This document shows, in pieces, positions 1 to 7,953 of a DNA stretch of 64,000 bases; position 1 is the first letter of the stretch, and each line of letters opens with the position of its first letter. Under the pieces are notes generated by a model. The model was not told where the DNA came from, made no database searches, and saw only the letters and a program-made list of their open reading frames with translations. Source of the stretch: Bradyrhizobium sp. SRS-191. GTDB taxonomy: Bacteria > Pseudomonadota > Alphaproteobacteria > Rhizobiales > Xanthobacteraceae. The position numbers were made by a program, and so were the translations under genes. Location of the stretch: positions 1 through 64,000 of the forward strand of contig NZ_JANBVS010000026.1 in NCBI RefSeq assembly GCF_024586915.1. The letters are read 5' to 3'.

Positions 1-34
1 CTCCCCGTAAGAACGGGGAGAGGGAGCGCAGCGG
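1..34 (-). repeat. Partial dispersed palindromic repeat, family B
   Basis: Reads, on the minus strand, as the left part of the repeat that is complete at 2462-2605 and 56731-56866. It contains the CTCTCCCCGTTCTTACGGGG hairpin. The rest of the element would lie outside the window. It is inverted relative to the other two copies. Confidence 0.8.
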
Positions 35-60
35 CGCCCGGAGCTGTCCGCTTCCGACAA

Positions 61-1056
61 ATGAGCAATTCCATGTTCACACTCGCTGAGCTCGAAGCTG
101 CCCACGCCATCGTCGGTGCCGCCGTGCCGGCGACGCCGGCGCATGCGTGGCCGTTGCTGGCGCAGCGGCTGGGCACCCACGTCGTCGTCAAGCACGAGAA
201 CCACACGCCGGCCGGCGCTTTCAAGGTGCGCGGCGGGCTGGTCTATGTCGACGCGCTGAAGCGCGCCCATCCGGATGTCCGCGGCCTGATCACCGCGACG
301 CGCGGCAATCATGGCCAGAGCGTCGCCTTCGCCGGCCGTCGCAATGGCCTGCCGGTGACGATCTACGTGCCCAGGGGCAACTCGGTCGAGAAGAACCGCG
401 CGATGGCGGCATTCGGCGCCGAGCTGATCGAGCATGGCAGCGACTTCCAGGAATCGCGCGAGGAGGCCGGCCGCCACGCCGCGCGCGAGGGCCTGCACAT
501 GGTGCCGTCGTTCCATCGCGATCTCGTGCGCGGCGTTGCCACCTACGCGCTGGAGCTGCTGCGCTCTGCCGGTGATCTCGACGTGCTCTATGTCTCGATC
601 GGGCAGGGCTCCGGCATCTGCGGCTGCATCCTGGCGCGCGACCTGCTCGGGCTGAAGACGGAAATCGTCGGCGTGCAGTCGACGGGAGCGCCGTCCTATG
701 CGCTGTCGTTCGCGGCGCGCACCGTCGTGACGACCAACAGCGCCGATACCAACGCTGACGGCCTCGCGACCCGCAGCCCGGACGCCGATGCGCTCGCGAT
801 CATCCTGAAAGGCGCGTCACGCATCGTGCAGGTCAGCGACGCGGAGATCGCCGACGCCGTGCGTATCCTCTGGACCGACACCCACAATCTCGCCGAAGGT
901 GCCGGCGCGGCCTCGCTCGCGGCCGCCTTGCAGGAGAAGCACAGGCTGGCCGGCAAGCGTGTCGGCCTGGTGCTGACCGGCGGCAACATCGATCTCGACC
1001 TGTTCAGGCGCTGGGTGATGCCGGCGGCCACCGAAGAAATGGCGGAGTTGTCGTAA
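61..1056 (+). CDS. Threonine dehydratase-like PLP enzyme (331 aa)
   Basis: Fold-type II pyridoxal-phosphate enzyme of the serine/threonine dehydratase family. Members deaminate L-threonine or L-serine to 2-oxobutyrate or pyruvate in the cytoplasm. The lysine expected to bind PLP is K55 in the motif AGAFKVRGG. The TRGNHGQS motif follows near residue 80, and a phosphate-binding loop SIGQGSG lies near 180. There is no C-terminal ACT regulatory domain, so it is the short, catabolic-like form rather than a long feedback-inhibited IlvA. It lies just upstream of ilvN, separated by a palindromic repeat. A role in supplying 2-oxobutyrate for isoleucine synthesis is inference. Another small amino-acid dehydratase or racemase specificity cannot be excluded. 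Confidence 0.85.
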   Translation: MSNSMFTLAELEAAHAIVGAAVPATPAHAWPLLAQRLGTHVVVKHENHTPAGAFKVRGGLVYVDALKRAHPDVRGLITATRGNHGQSVAFAGRRNGLPVTIYVPRGNSVEKNRAMAAFGAELIEHGSDFQESREEAGRHAAREGLHMVPSFHRDLVRGVATYALELLRSAGDLDVLYVSIGQGSGICGCILARDLLGLKTEIVGVQSTGAPSYALSFAARTVVTTNSADTNADGLATRSPDADALAIILKGASRIVQVSDAEIADAVRILWTDTHNLAEGAGAASLAAALQEKHRLAGKRVGLVLTGGNIDLDLFRRWVMPAATEEMAELS

Positions 1057-1084
1057 TGGGCACTCCGCTCACTCCACATACCGC

Positions 1085-1169
1085 CGTCATGCCCGGGCTT
1101 GACCCGGGCATCCACGAGCCGCGCCCGCGATGCTCGACGTGGATGGCCGGGACAAGCCCGGCCATGACG
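1085..1169. repeat. Dispersed palindromic repeat, family A, copy 1
   Basis: Arms beginning CGTCATGCCCGGGC and ending GCCCGGCCATGACG can fold into a long hairpin, with a second internal hairpin in each arm. A second copy is at 28306-28391. It sits between the dehydratase and ilvN, and it rules out the upstream start codons for ilvN. Confidence 0.9.
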
Positions 1170-1192
1170 ACTTGGCTAACACGGGGATACCA

Positions 1193-1735
1193 ATGAACCA
1201 GCCAGCGTCAGCCTATTTCATCGAAGACCGCCACGACCCGAACGAGACCCACACGCTCTCCGTCCTCGTGCAGAACGAGCCCGGCGTGCTCGCGCGTGTG
1301 ATCGGCCTGTTCTCGGGGCGCGGCTACAACATCGAGAGCCTCACCGTCTCCGAGACCGAGAGCCAGAAGCATCTGTCGCGCATCACCATCGTGACCACGG
1401 GCACGCCGATGGTGATCCAGCAGATCAAGCACCAGCTCGACCGCATGGTCCCCGTCTACCGCGTGGTCGACATGACGTTGACGAAACGCGCGATCGAGCG
1501 CGAGCTGGCGATGATCAAGGTGCGCGGCATCGGCGAGCCCAGGGTCGAGGCGCTCAGGCTGGCGGATGCGTTCCGCGCCCGCGTGATCGACGCGACCACC
1601 GAGAGTTTTGTGTTCGAGATCACAGGTAACACCGACAAGATCAGTCAGTTTATCGATCTGATGCGTCCGCTCGGCCTGGTCGAAGTCGCCAGGACCGGCA
1701 TTGCGGCGATCGGGCGGGGACCGGAAGGGATGTGA
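1193..1735 (+). CDS. ilvN: Acetolactate synthase small (regulatory) subunit
   Basis: Regulatory subunit of acetohydroxyacid synthase, the first common enzyme of valine, leucine and isoleucine synthesis. It binds the catalytic large subunit and confers valine feedback inhibition. The 180-residue protein has an N-terminal ACT domain at about residues 20-95 (HTLSVLVQNEPGVLARV, then GLFSGRGYNIESLTV). The C-terminal ACT-like domain carries the ELAMIKV and TGNTDKI segments typical of IlvN/IlvH. The ATG at 1193 is chosen because the open frame upstream runs through a palindromic repeat. The large-subunit gene is not in the window and probably lies just before it. The stop is followed after 3 bases by the methyltransferase start, so the two are probably co-transcribed. 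Confidence 0.96.
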   Translation: MNQPASAYFIEDRHDPNETHTLSVLVQNEPGVLARVIGLFSGRGYNIESLTVSETESQKHLSRITIVTTGTPMVIQQIKHQLDRMVPVYRVVDMTLTKRAIERELAMIKVRGIGEPRVEALRLADAFRARVIDATTESFVFEITGNTDKISQFIDLMRPLGLVEVARTGIAAIGRGPEGM

Positions 1736-1738
1736 GCC

Positions 1739-2428
1739 ATGCTGGCGCGCGACTGGTACTACAACGAACGCAACCGGATCGGGCTCGATCATGCCGTGGC
1801 CTCGATCTACGGCTCGGGCGATGATGCCGACGAGCGCGCGCGCGCCGCGTTGAAGATGCTCGGCGTCAAGCCGGGCTGGCGGGTGGCCGACATCGGCTGC
1901 GGCAACGGTGTGCTGGCGACGGAAGCGGCGCTGATGGGCGCGGTCGTCGACGCCATCGACATCTCGCCGGCGATGCTGGCGCTGACCAAGATCTACACCC
2001 GCGACCGCCGCACCGCGGTGCGGATGCATTCCGCCGGCCTGCTGTCGTTTGCCTATGCGCCTGCGACCTACGATCTGATCGCCAGCGAGTTCACGCTGCA
2101 TCACCTGCCGGATTTCTGGAAGGCGGTGGCGTTGGCCCGGATCTTCGCGGCGCTGAAGCCGGGCGCCCAGTTCTTCCTGCGCGACATCGTCTATGTCGCG
2201 ATGCCCGACGGGGCCGAGCGCTCGGTCGAGCAGTGGGCCGATTTCAACATCAAGAACCACGACCTCGCCCGCGACAGCGTCATCACCCACATGCGCGACG
2301 AGAACTCGACCTTCGCCTGGGTGATGGAGCGCATGCTGAGCGAAGTCGGCTTCGTGACGATGTCTGCCGACTACCACGCCCCGATGCACGCGACGTATGT
2401 GCTGCAGAAGCCGGCGGGGCAGGGCTAG
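1739..2428 (+). CDS. Class I SAM-dependent methyltransferase (229 aa)
   Basis: Soluble Rossmann-fold methyltransferase. The SAM-binding motif I is VADIGCGNG at about residues 49-57, the acidic residue after strand 2 is in DAIDIS near 72-77, and a motif IV-like segment is IASEFTLHHL. The family is Methyltransf_11/25; the substrate cannot be read from sequence. It starts 3 bases after the ilvN stop, suggesting translational coupling, but no direct link to branched-chain amino acid synthesis is known to me. Confidence 0.85.
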   Translation: MLARDWYYNERNRIGLDHAVASIYGSGDDADERARAALKMLGVKPGWRVADIGCGNGVLATEAALMGAVVDAIDISPAMLALTKIYTRDRRTAVRMHSAGLLSFAYAPATYDLIASEFTLHHLPDFWKAVALARIFAALKPGAQFFLRDIVYVAMPDGAERSVEQWADFNIKNHDLARDSVITHMRDENSTFAWVMERMLSEVGFVTMSADYHAPMHATYVLQKPAGQG

Positions 2429-2461
2429 CAATGAACGATTTCGCTATTGCGCCGGTAACGG

Positions 2462-2605
2462 TGCGCTCCCTCTCCCCGTTCTTACGGGGAGAGGGTTGGG
2501 GTGAGGGGCAGCCGCACGGGGATTGTACGTGGATAGACCTGTACCCCCTCACCCGGATTGCATCTTGCGATGCAATCCGACCTCTCCCCGCAAGCGGGGC
2601 GAGGT
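2462..2605. repeat. Dispersed repeat, family B, copy 2
   Basis: Three nested hairpins: CTCTCCCCGTTCTTACGGGG and its partner, then a GGATTGCAT/ATGCAATCC stem, then CCTCTCCCCGC/GCGGGGCGAGG. It closely matches 56731-56866 and the inverted partial copy at 1-34. It fills most of the gap between the methyltransferase and the LysE gene. Confidence 0.9.
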
Positions 2606-2690
2606 TGCACTGCCCGCGCCGCGATAGGCGCGCACACCTCGCAGACTTCCACGGGATGGTGCAGGCTCCCCGTGTGACGAGAGCGTCCTG

Positions 2691-3293
2691 ATGTCCCAGC
2701 AGCTCCTCATCGCCTTCGTCACCTTTGCCTTCGTGATGTCGTTCACCCCCGGGCCGAACAACATCATGCTGCTGTCGTCCGGCGTCACCTACGGCTTCCG
2801 CCGCACCGTGCCGCACATGATGGGCGTGAGCTTCGGCTTCGCCTTCATGGTCGGTGCCGTCGGCGTCGGCCTCGCCACCGTGTTCATCACCTATCCGGTG
2901 TTGCAGGAGGTGCTGAAATATCTCGGCGCCGCCTATCTGATCTATCTGGCGGTCGCGATTGCATTCTCAGGATCGACCAGGCCGGAGGAGGCCACGCTGC
3001 GCGGGCCGATGTCGTTCTGGGGCGCGGCGCTGTTCCAGTGGGTGAACGCCAAGGGCTGGGTGATGGTGATCAGCACCATCACCGCCTATGCCGCGATCGC
3101 GCGCTTTCCCGCCAATGTTGCACTGCAGGTCGCGATCAGCTTCGTCATGGCGATCGGCTCGACCATCACCTGGACCCTGTTCGGGACCGCGCTGCGGCCG
3201 CTGCTCAGCTCCGAGCGCGCGGTGCGTGGCTTCAACATCGTGATGGCGGTGCTGCTGCTGGCCTCGCTCTATCCCGTCTTCATGGACGCATGA
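2691..3293 (+). CDS. LysE family amino-acid exporter
   Basis: Inner-membrane exporter of the LysE/RhtB superfamily, which exports amino acids or related metabolites. The 200-residue protein has the signature FTPGPNNIMLLSSG near residues 18-31 and about six hydrophobic segments. Length is normal for RhtB-type members. The substrate is not readable; homoserine, threonine or branched-chain products are the usual ones. It has its own intergenic region, formed by the family B repeat, so it may be transcribed separately from ilvN. Confidence 0.9.
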   Translation: MSQQLLIAFVTFAFVMSFTPGPNNIMLLSSGVTYGFRRTVPHMMGVSFGFAFMVGAVGVGLATVFITYPVLQEVLKYLGAAYLIYLAVAIAFSGSTRPEEATLRGPMSFWGAALFQWVNAKGWVMVISTITAYAAIARFPANVALQVAISFVMAIGSTITWTLFGTALRPLLSSERAVRGFNIVMAVLLLASLYPVFMDA

Positions 3294-3349
3294 GGGAGGG
3301 CGCCGCCATGCGAGATCGGGGTTTCCAACAGGGCCCAAAATGCTCTAGA

Positions 3350-3385
3350 CACGGGCCGGATTTCGTCCGGGCGCAGCCGCCCGTG
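3350..3385 (+). other. Hairpin in the ilvC leader region
   Basis: Outer arms CACGGGC (3350-3356) and GCCCGTG (3379-3385) enclose a smaller CGGA/TCCG stem. No T-run follows, so it is not an obvious terminator. It lies about 60 bases before ilvC. A regulatory role is only a possibility. Confidence 0.4.
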
Positions 3386-3442
3386 CCTCACCCAAGCGTC
3401 TGACTTTTCAGCCAATTCCGGCATCTCACAGAGGAAACGACA

Positions 3443-4462
3443 ATGCGTGTCTACTACGATCGCGACGCCGATCTGAACCTGATCAAGGGCAAGAAGGTCG
3501 TCATCGTCGGCTACGGCAGCCAGGGCCATGCCCATGCGCTCAACCTGAAGGATTCCGGCGTCAAGGACGTCGCGATCGCGCTGCGCAAGGGCTCGGCCTC
3601 GGCCAAGAAGGCTGAAGGCGCCGGCTTCAAGGTGATGGAAGTCGCCGAGGCCGCCAAGTGGGCCGACCTCGTGATGATGCTGACCCCGGACGAGCTGCAG
3701 GGCGACATCTACCGCGAGCACCTGCACGACAACATGAAGCAGGGCGCCGCGCTGGTGTTCGCGCACGGCCTCAACGTGCACTTCAACCTGCTCGACCCGC
3801 GCGCCGACCTCGACGTGCTGATGATCGCGCCGAAGGGCCCCGGCCACACCGTCCGCTCGGAGTACCAGCGCGGCGGCGGCGTGCCCTGCCTGATCGCGAT
3901 CGCCAAGGATTCCTCGGGGAACGCTCATGACCTCGGCCTGTCCTACGCCTCGGCGATCGGCGGCGGCCGCGCCGGCATCATCGAGACCACCTTCAAGGAA
4001 GAGTGCGAGACCGACCTGTTCGGCGAGCAGGCGGTGCTGTGCGGCGGCCTGGTCGAGCTGATCAAGGCCGGCTACGAGACCCTGACCGAGGCCGGCTACG
4101 CCCCGGAGATGGCCTATTTCGAGTGCCTCCACGAGGTGAAGCTGATCGTCGACCTGATCTATGAAGGCGGCATCGCCAACATGAACTACTCGATCTCCAA
4201 CACTGCCGAATACGGCGAGTACGTCACCGGCCCGCGCATCATCACGCCGGAGACCAAGGCGGAGATGAAGCGCGTGCTCGACGACATCCAGTCCGGCCGC
4301 TTCGCCCGCGACTGGATGCTGGAGAACAAGGTCAACCAGTCCTCGTTCAAGGCCACCCGCGCCCGCCTGTCGCAGCACCCGATCGAGGAAGTCGGCGCCC
4401 GCCTGCGCGACATGATGCCCTGGATCAAGAAGGGCGCGCTGGTCGATAAGAGCAAGAACTGA
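3443..4462 (+). CDS. ilvC: Ketol-acid reductoisomerase (NADP+), class I
   Basis: Second common enzyme of branched-chain amino acid synthesis. It isomerises and reduces 2-acetolactate or 2-aceto-2-hydroxybutyrate to the dihydroxy acid, using Mg2+ and NADPH. The 339-residue length is that of the short class I form. The nucleotide-binding loop is GYGSQGHAHALNLKDSG from about residue 23. R48, S51 and S53 in LRKGSAS are the usual NADPH-phosphate contacts. The metal-binding segments GLVELIKAGYETLTEAGY and FECLHEVKLIVDLIYEGG are intact. An AGAGGAAACGACA ribosome-binding region precedes the ATG. A Rho-independent terminator follows. Confidence 0.98.
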   Translation: MRVYYDRDADLNLIKGKKVVIVGYGSQGHAHALNLKDSGVKDVAIALRKGSASAKKAEGAGFKVMEVAEAAKWADLVMMLTPDELQGDIYREHLHDNMKQGAALVFAHGLNVHFNLLDPRADLDVLMIAPKGPGHTVRSEYQRGGGVPCLIAIAKDSSGNAHDLGLSYASAIGGGRAGIIETTFKEECETDLFGEQAVLCGGLVELIKAGYETLTEAGYAPEMAYFECLHEVKLIVDLIYEGGIANMNYSISNTAEYGEYVTGPRIITPETKAEMKRVLDDIQSGRFARDWMLENKVNQSSFKATRARLSQHPIEEVGARLRDMMPWIKKGALVDKSKN

Positions 4463-4521
4463 GTGGTGTGATTGATGGTCGAGACTGCATGATTTGCGGT
4501 CTCGCTCAATCAGCTCGATCA

Positions 4522-4553
4522 AAGCCTCCGTCCTTCTTGGGCGGAGGCTTTTT
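4522..4553 (+). terminator. Rho-independent terminator after ilvC
   Basis: GC-rich stem AAGCCTCCG / CGGAGGCTT with a short loop, followed by a T-run (TTTTT), about 60 bases after the ilvC stop. Confidence 0.9.
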
Positions 4554-4607
4554 CGTCATAGGCGGTGCGAAGAGGCGTTGTTGGCCCGGCTGCTCGCAAC
4601 GCTCACA

Positions 4608-4740
4608 GCTGTCGTCCCTGCGAACGCAGGGACCCATAACCCCCGGCTTTTGTTTTGCGAAGGACGACGATCCAGACCGTTTCCGCCAACTCACGTCACG
4701 CGGTATGGGTCCCTGCGTTCGCAGGGACGACAGCGGAGGG
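4608..4740. repeat. Dispersed palindromic repeat, family C, copy 1
   Basis: Begins GCTGTCGTCCCTGCGAACGC and ends with the inverted form GCGTTCGCAGGGACGACAGC. Related copies are at 25214-25350 and 25401-25535. It lies between the convergent ends of ilvC and the membrane protein at 4782-5360. Confidence 0.9.
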
Positions 4741-4781
4741 TGGGGAGGCGGCGTGTGCTCAAACCGCGGATGCTAACTCCG

Positions 4782-5360
4782 TCAGGACACCGCGCGGCGT
4801 GATACGCGTGGCGTGACCATGCGGACGATCTCACAGGCGGCGACGAGGCCGACCAGCCAGGCGGCGCTGGTCAGGCCGAGGCGGGCGACGATCGGCAGCG
4901 TGAAGCTCGCGGCGCCGCCGAGCGCCGGCGTGGCGGCGAGCAGCACCAGCTCATAGGCCGCGTAGGCGGCGAGCAGGGCGGCGGCGAAGGCGAGCGATGC
5001 GGGGCTTGTACGCAGCGCCCGGAGAACGCCGCGGGCCGCGACGGTGGCGACCAGCGCGGCTGCGCCGATCACCGCGCCCCAGGCCAGCGTGGTGGCATCG
5101 ACCGGGTAGTGCAGGGCGCCGAAGCCGATGCCCTGGTTGACCAGCCAAGCGCCGAGCACGGCCGGCAGCGCCGCACGCAGCGGCAGCATCGCAGCCGCGA
5201 TCACCGCGAAGGCCGCGAACGGCGTGGCGCAGGCGAACACGAAGCTCGCCAGTGCGCAGGCCGTGGTCAGCAGCGCGAAGCAGAACGCCGCGGCATGCCC
5301 TTGCGAAACCGGCGCGAGGCGGACCCCGGAAGGAGAGTGGGCGGGAATGTCGAGAGCCAT
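4782..5360 (-). CDS. Unrecognised multi-pass membrane protein downstream of btuB
   Basis: A 192-residue, very Ala/Leu/Val-rich protein with about five or six predicted membrane segments (roughly residues 24-44, 46-64, 85-108, 118-138 and 150-180). I do not recognise the family. An AGGAGAT ribosome-binding site sits before the ATG. It starts 66 bases after the stop of the riboswitch-controlled BtuB-like receptor on the same strand, so it is probably in the B12-regulated operon. An inner-membrane part of corrinoid or cobalt uptake is a reasonable inference, but no motif proves it. Confidence 0.65.
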   Translation of the reverse strand: MALDIPAHSPSGVRLAPVSQGHAAAFCFALLTTACALASFVFACATPFAAFAVIAAAMLPLRAALPAVLGAWLVNQGIGFGALHYPVDATTLAWGAVIGAAALVATVAARGVLRALRTSPASLAFAAALLAAYAAYELVLLAATPALGGAASFTLPIVARLGLTSAAWLVGLVAACEIVRMVTPRVSRRAVS

Positions 5361-5426
5361 GGAATATCTCCTGTTGATGGAATTGTAGTCCGATTTTGGG
5401 GCGGCGTCAGCCGGCCCGGTGTGGGG

Positions 5427-7490
5427 TCATTGCACGCCTGATGTTGCCACCCGGATGCCGGCAAAGACGCCGAGGCCGGGCGCCAGGAACCCGGTCGGAT
5501 TCTGGTAATGCCGGTTGAACAGATTATCGATCCGTCCGAACAGCTTGACCTGATCGGACAGCGCGTAGTCGCCGCGCAGGTTCACGATGGTGTATCCCGG
5601 CGCGACGAGGCCGGTGGTCATGCCGTCGCGGCTGACGTCGAGCCAGTTGCCGATCCGCAGCAGCGTCGCCGACAGCGTCAGCGCATCGAGCGGCCTCCAT
5701 ACTGCGGTCGCGCTCCACTTCTCCTTGGGACGGCGCAGCAGCTGCTGGCCGGTGGCCGCATCGATCGCGCGGGTGAAGGTGTAGTCCGCGCGCAGCGAGA
5801 TCCGATCGGTCAGATCGGCCGCCACGAAGCTCTCGGTACCTTCGGTGGTGGCGAGGCCGACATTGGCGTAGGAGGTGAACGTCGTGTTGAAGTTGATCAG
5901 GTTGGTGATGCTGTTGTGGAAGTAGGTCGCGCCGAAGCGCACGCGACCCTCGAACAGCGGCTGCTCGAACCCGGCATCCCAGCCGGTGCTCTCCTCCGGC
6001 TTCAGGTTCGGATTGGCGAAGAAGTTGAACGCCGGAAAATCCTGGTGCAGCTGACTCAAGGTCGGCGCCTTGAAGCCGGTGCCATAGCTCGCCTTCAGCT
6101 TGGTCTCGGTCACCGGCAGGATCACCGCCGGCGCGACGCGGTACGTGCCATGGCCGCCGAACTGATCGTTGACGTCGTTGCGCAGGCTGGCGACCACAAA
6201 CCAGCGCCTGGCAAACTCGGTCTGCAGCTCGATGAAGCCGGCCTTGTTGCTATTCTCCGCCGAGAGCTCGGCCGTCTTCAGCCGCTCCGTCTGCTGCTCC
6301 AGGCCGAGGACGAGGTTGTTATGCGGCGCGAGCTCGGTCACCGCATGCCAGTCATATTTGATGCGCTCGCCGGTGGCGACCGAAGCGACGGGATTGCCGG
6401 CCGTCAGGTCCGACGACCAGTTGTTCACATAGTTGACGCCGAAATAGTTCCTGATACGGCCGCCGAGCAGTGACCAGACCGCTTCCTCCCGCGTCGCGAG
6501 CTGATGGACGGTGTGACGGCTCTGGGCGGCATCCGGGAAGCTGGGAAAGCCGCTGTCGCCGGTGAACAGCAGCGTCGCGTCGGTGTAGCGGACCACGGAG
6601 TTCAGCGTCCACGCCTCGTTCAGGTCGACGCCGAGCTTGGTCGAGGCGGTCACGTTGTCATAGGCGTTGCCGATCGCCTTCTGCCCTGGCGGCAGCAGCT
6701 GCCACGGCGTCACCGGCACGTCGCCGGCATGCAGATGCGCGACATTGACCGCGTAGTTGAGATTGTCCTGGGAGCCGCTGAGGCCGGCGCTCTGGTTGAA
6801 CGTCTTGAACGCGCCGCTCTCGAGCGCGGCGGTCGCCCGCGCCGGACCGTCGCCTTTGCGGGTGATCACGGAAATCACGCCGCCGATCGCGTCCGAGCCA
6901 TAGAGGCCGCTCTGCGGCCCGCGCAGCACCTCGAGCTGCTGGACGTCGGCGGCCAGCAGATGGGCGAAATCGAACGCGCCATTGCCGTTGGTGACGTCGC
7001 CGACATCGATGCCGTCGATGATCAGCTTGGTGTGGTTGGCATTGGTGCCGCGCATGAAGACGTTGGTCACGCCGCCCGGGCCGCCGGCCTGCACGACGTT
7101 CAAGCCAGGGACCGTGCTCAGGATGTCCGGCACGGTGCGGGCCTGCTGCGTGGCGATGTCCTTCTCGGTCACGACTGTGATCGCATTGGCGACGTTCCCG
7201 ACTGGTGTGGCGACGCCGGTCGGACTGACGGCGACGAGGCTGCTATCTGTTGGGGTCGGGTTGGCAGCCGAGGATGGATGTGCAGCGCTGCGCGTCTGAG
7301 ATCCGCGCGGGACCGCCGGCTTGGCAGTCGCGGGCTTGCGCGGCGGGTCGACCTCGACCGGCGGCAGCAGGTTGGGCGAGGCGGATTGCTGTGCGGCGGC
7401 CGGGAGAGCTCCAGGAAGCGCAAATGATGTGAGGACGCAGAACGACACGACGGCGCGGCGGCGCCGGGCACGGAACAACGATGCAGACAC
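5427..7490 (-). CDS. BtuB-like TonB-dependent outer membrane receptor, copy 1
   Basis: Outer-membrane receptor of 687 residues, probably for vitamin B12 or related corrinoids, energised by TonB-ExbBD. An N-terminal signal peptide ends near APGALPAAAQQ. The plug domain, near residues 100-220, carries ITVVTEKD, RTVPDILSTVPGLNVVQ and DGIDVGD, followed by a 22-strand-type barrel that ends NLFNRHYQNPTGFLAPG. The start codon is GTG. The assignment to corrinoids rests mainly on the cobalamin riboswitch at 7612-7812. It is strongly similar along its whole length to the receptor at 7954-10008, so the two form a tandem duplication. A membrane protein gene follows on the same strand. Confidence 0.92.
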   Translation of the reverse strand: MSASLFRARRRRAVVSFCVLTSFALPGALPAAAQQSASPNLLPPVEVDPPRKPATAKPAVPRGSQTRSAAHPSSAANPTPTDSSLVAVSPTGVATPVGNVANAITVVTEKDIATQQARTVPDILSTVPGLNVVQAGGPGGVTNVFMRGTNANHTKLIIDGIDVGDVTNGNGAFDFAHLLAADVQQLEVLRGPQSGLYGSDAIGGVISVITRKGDGPARATAALESGAFKTFNQSAGLSGSQDNLNYAVNVAHLHAGDVPVTPWQLLPPGQKAIGNAYDNVTASTKLGVDLNEAWTLNSVVRYTDATLLFTGDSGFPSFPDAAQSRHTVHQLATREEAVWSLLGGRIRNYFGVNYVNNWSSDLTAGNPVASVATGERIKYDWHAVTELAPHNNLVLGLEQQTERLKTAELSAENSNKAGFIELQTEFARRWFVVASLRNDVNDQFGGHGTYRVAPAVILPVTETKLKASYGTGFKAPTLSQLHQDFPAFNFFANPNLKPEESTGWDAGFEQPLFEGRVRFGATYFHNSITNLINFNTTFTSYANVGLATTEGTESFVAADLTDRISLRADYTFTRAIDAATGQQLLRRPKEKWSATAVWRPLDALTLSATLLRIGNWLDVSRDGMTTGLVAPGYTIVNLRGDYALSDQVKLFGRIDNLFNRHYQNPTGFLAPGLGVFAGIRVATSGVQ

Positions 7491-7611
7491 GAGGAACCCT
7501 CGGCAATGACGTCAGTGGCACGTCACCGCGAACGAGGTCCCGCGCCGGCACATCGTGCGGCGTGAAACGATGCCAATAACTCCCCGACCGGCATCCTCGC
7601 GTGTGACCACG

Positions 7612-7812
7612 GCTGACGGCAGGTCTCCTGGCTCGCGGGTCATCACCTCCACGTCGCCTTCCCGGGACCGAGATTCCCAGTGGCCTGTGACGCGAGATTC
7701 ACCGCTTACAGTTGCGGGGGCAGCTGCGGCCTTCGATCACGTCACTTGCACGACGTGTCCGGCACCGCATTCCCTTTTGAGCCCCGGTTAGGGGGCACCG
7801 TCGCCATCACAG
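7612..7812 (-). promoter_or_regulatory. Cobalamin riboswitch (complete)
   Basis: Read on the minus strand, it carries the main conserved pieces of the cobalamin aptamer in order: the AAAAGGGAATGCGGTG segment, CCCCCGCAACTGTAAGCGG, GGCCACTGGGAA, and the B12 box GAGCCAGGAGACCTGCC (7618-7634). A GACGG/CCGTC pairing can close the base. It ends about 120 bases before the GTG of the receptor gene. AdoCbl or a related corrinoid should repress expression. Confidence 0.95.
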
Positions 7813-7953
7813 TAGGTGTGCGGATCTGCCCGAGTCAATGGCGACGATGATCGCGCGGAGGGCTCCGGTCATACCGTCCGCTCCGAATAGCAAAGTGCGG
7901 CGGGGGAGCGCCCCCCGCATGATCGCGATCTCCAGGCCAGCCTGATGGCATCG

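Noticed and set aside
1208..2431. A 407-codon minus-strand frame opposite ilvN and the methyltransferase
   Set aside because: His/Arg/Gly-rich shadow crossing two real genes.
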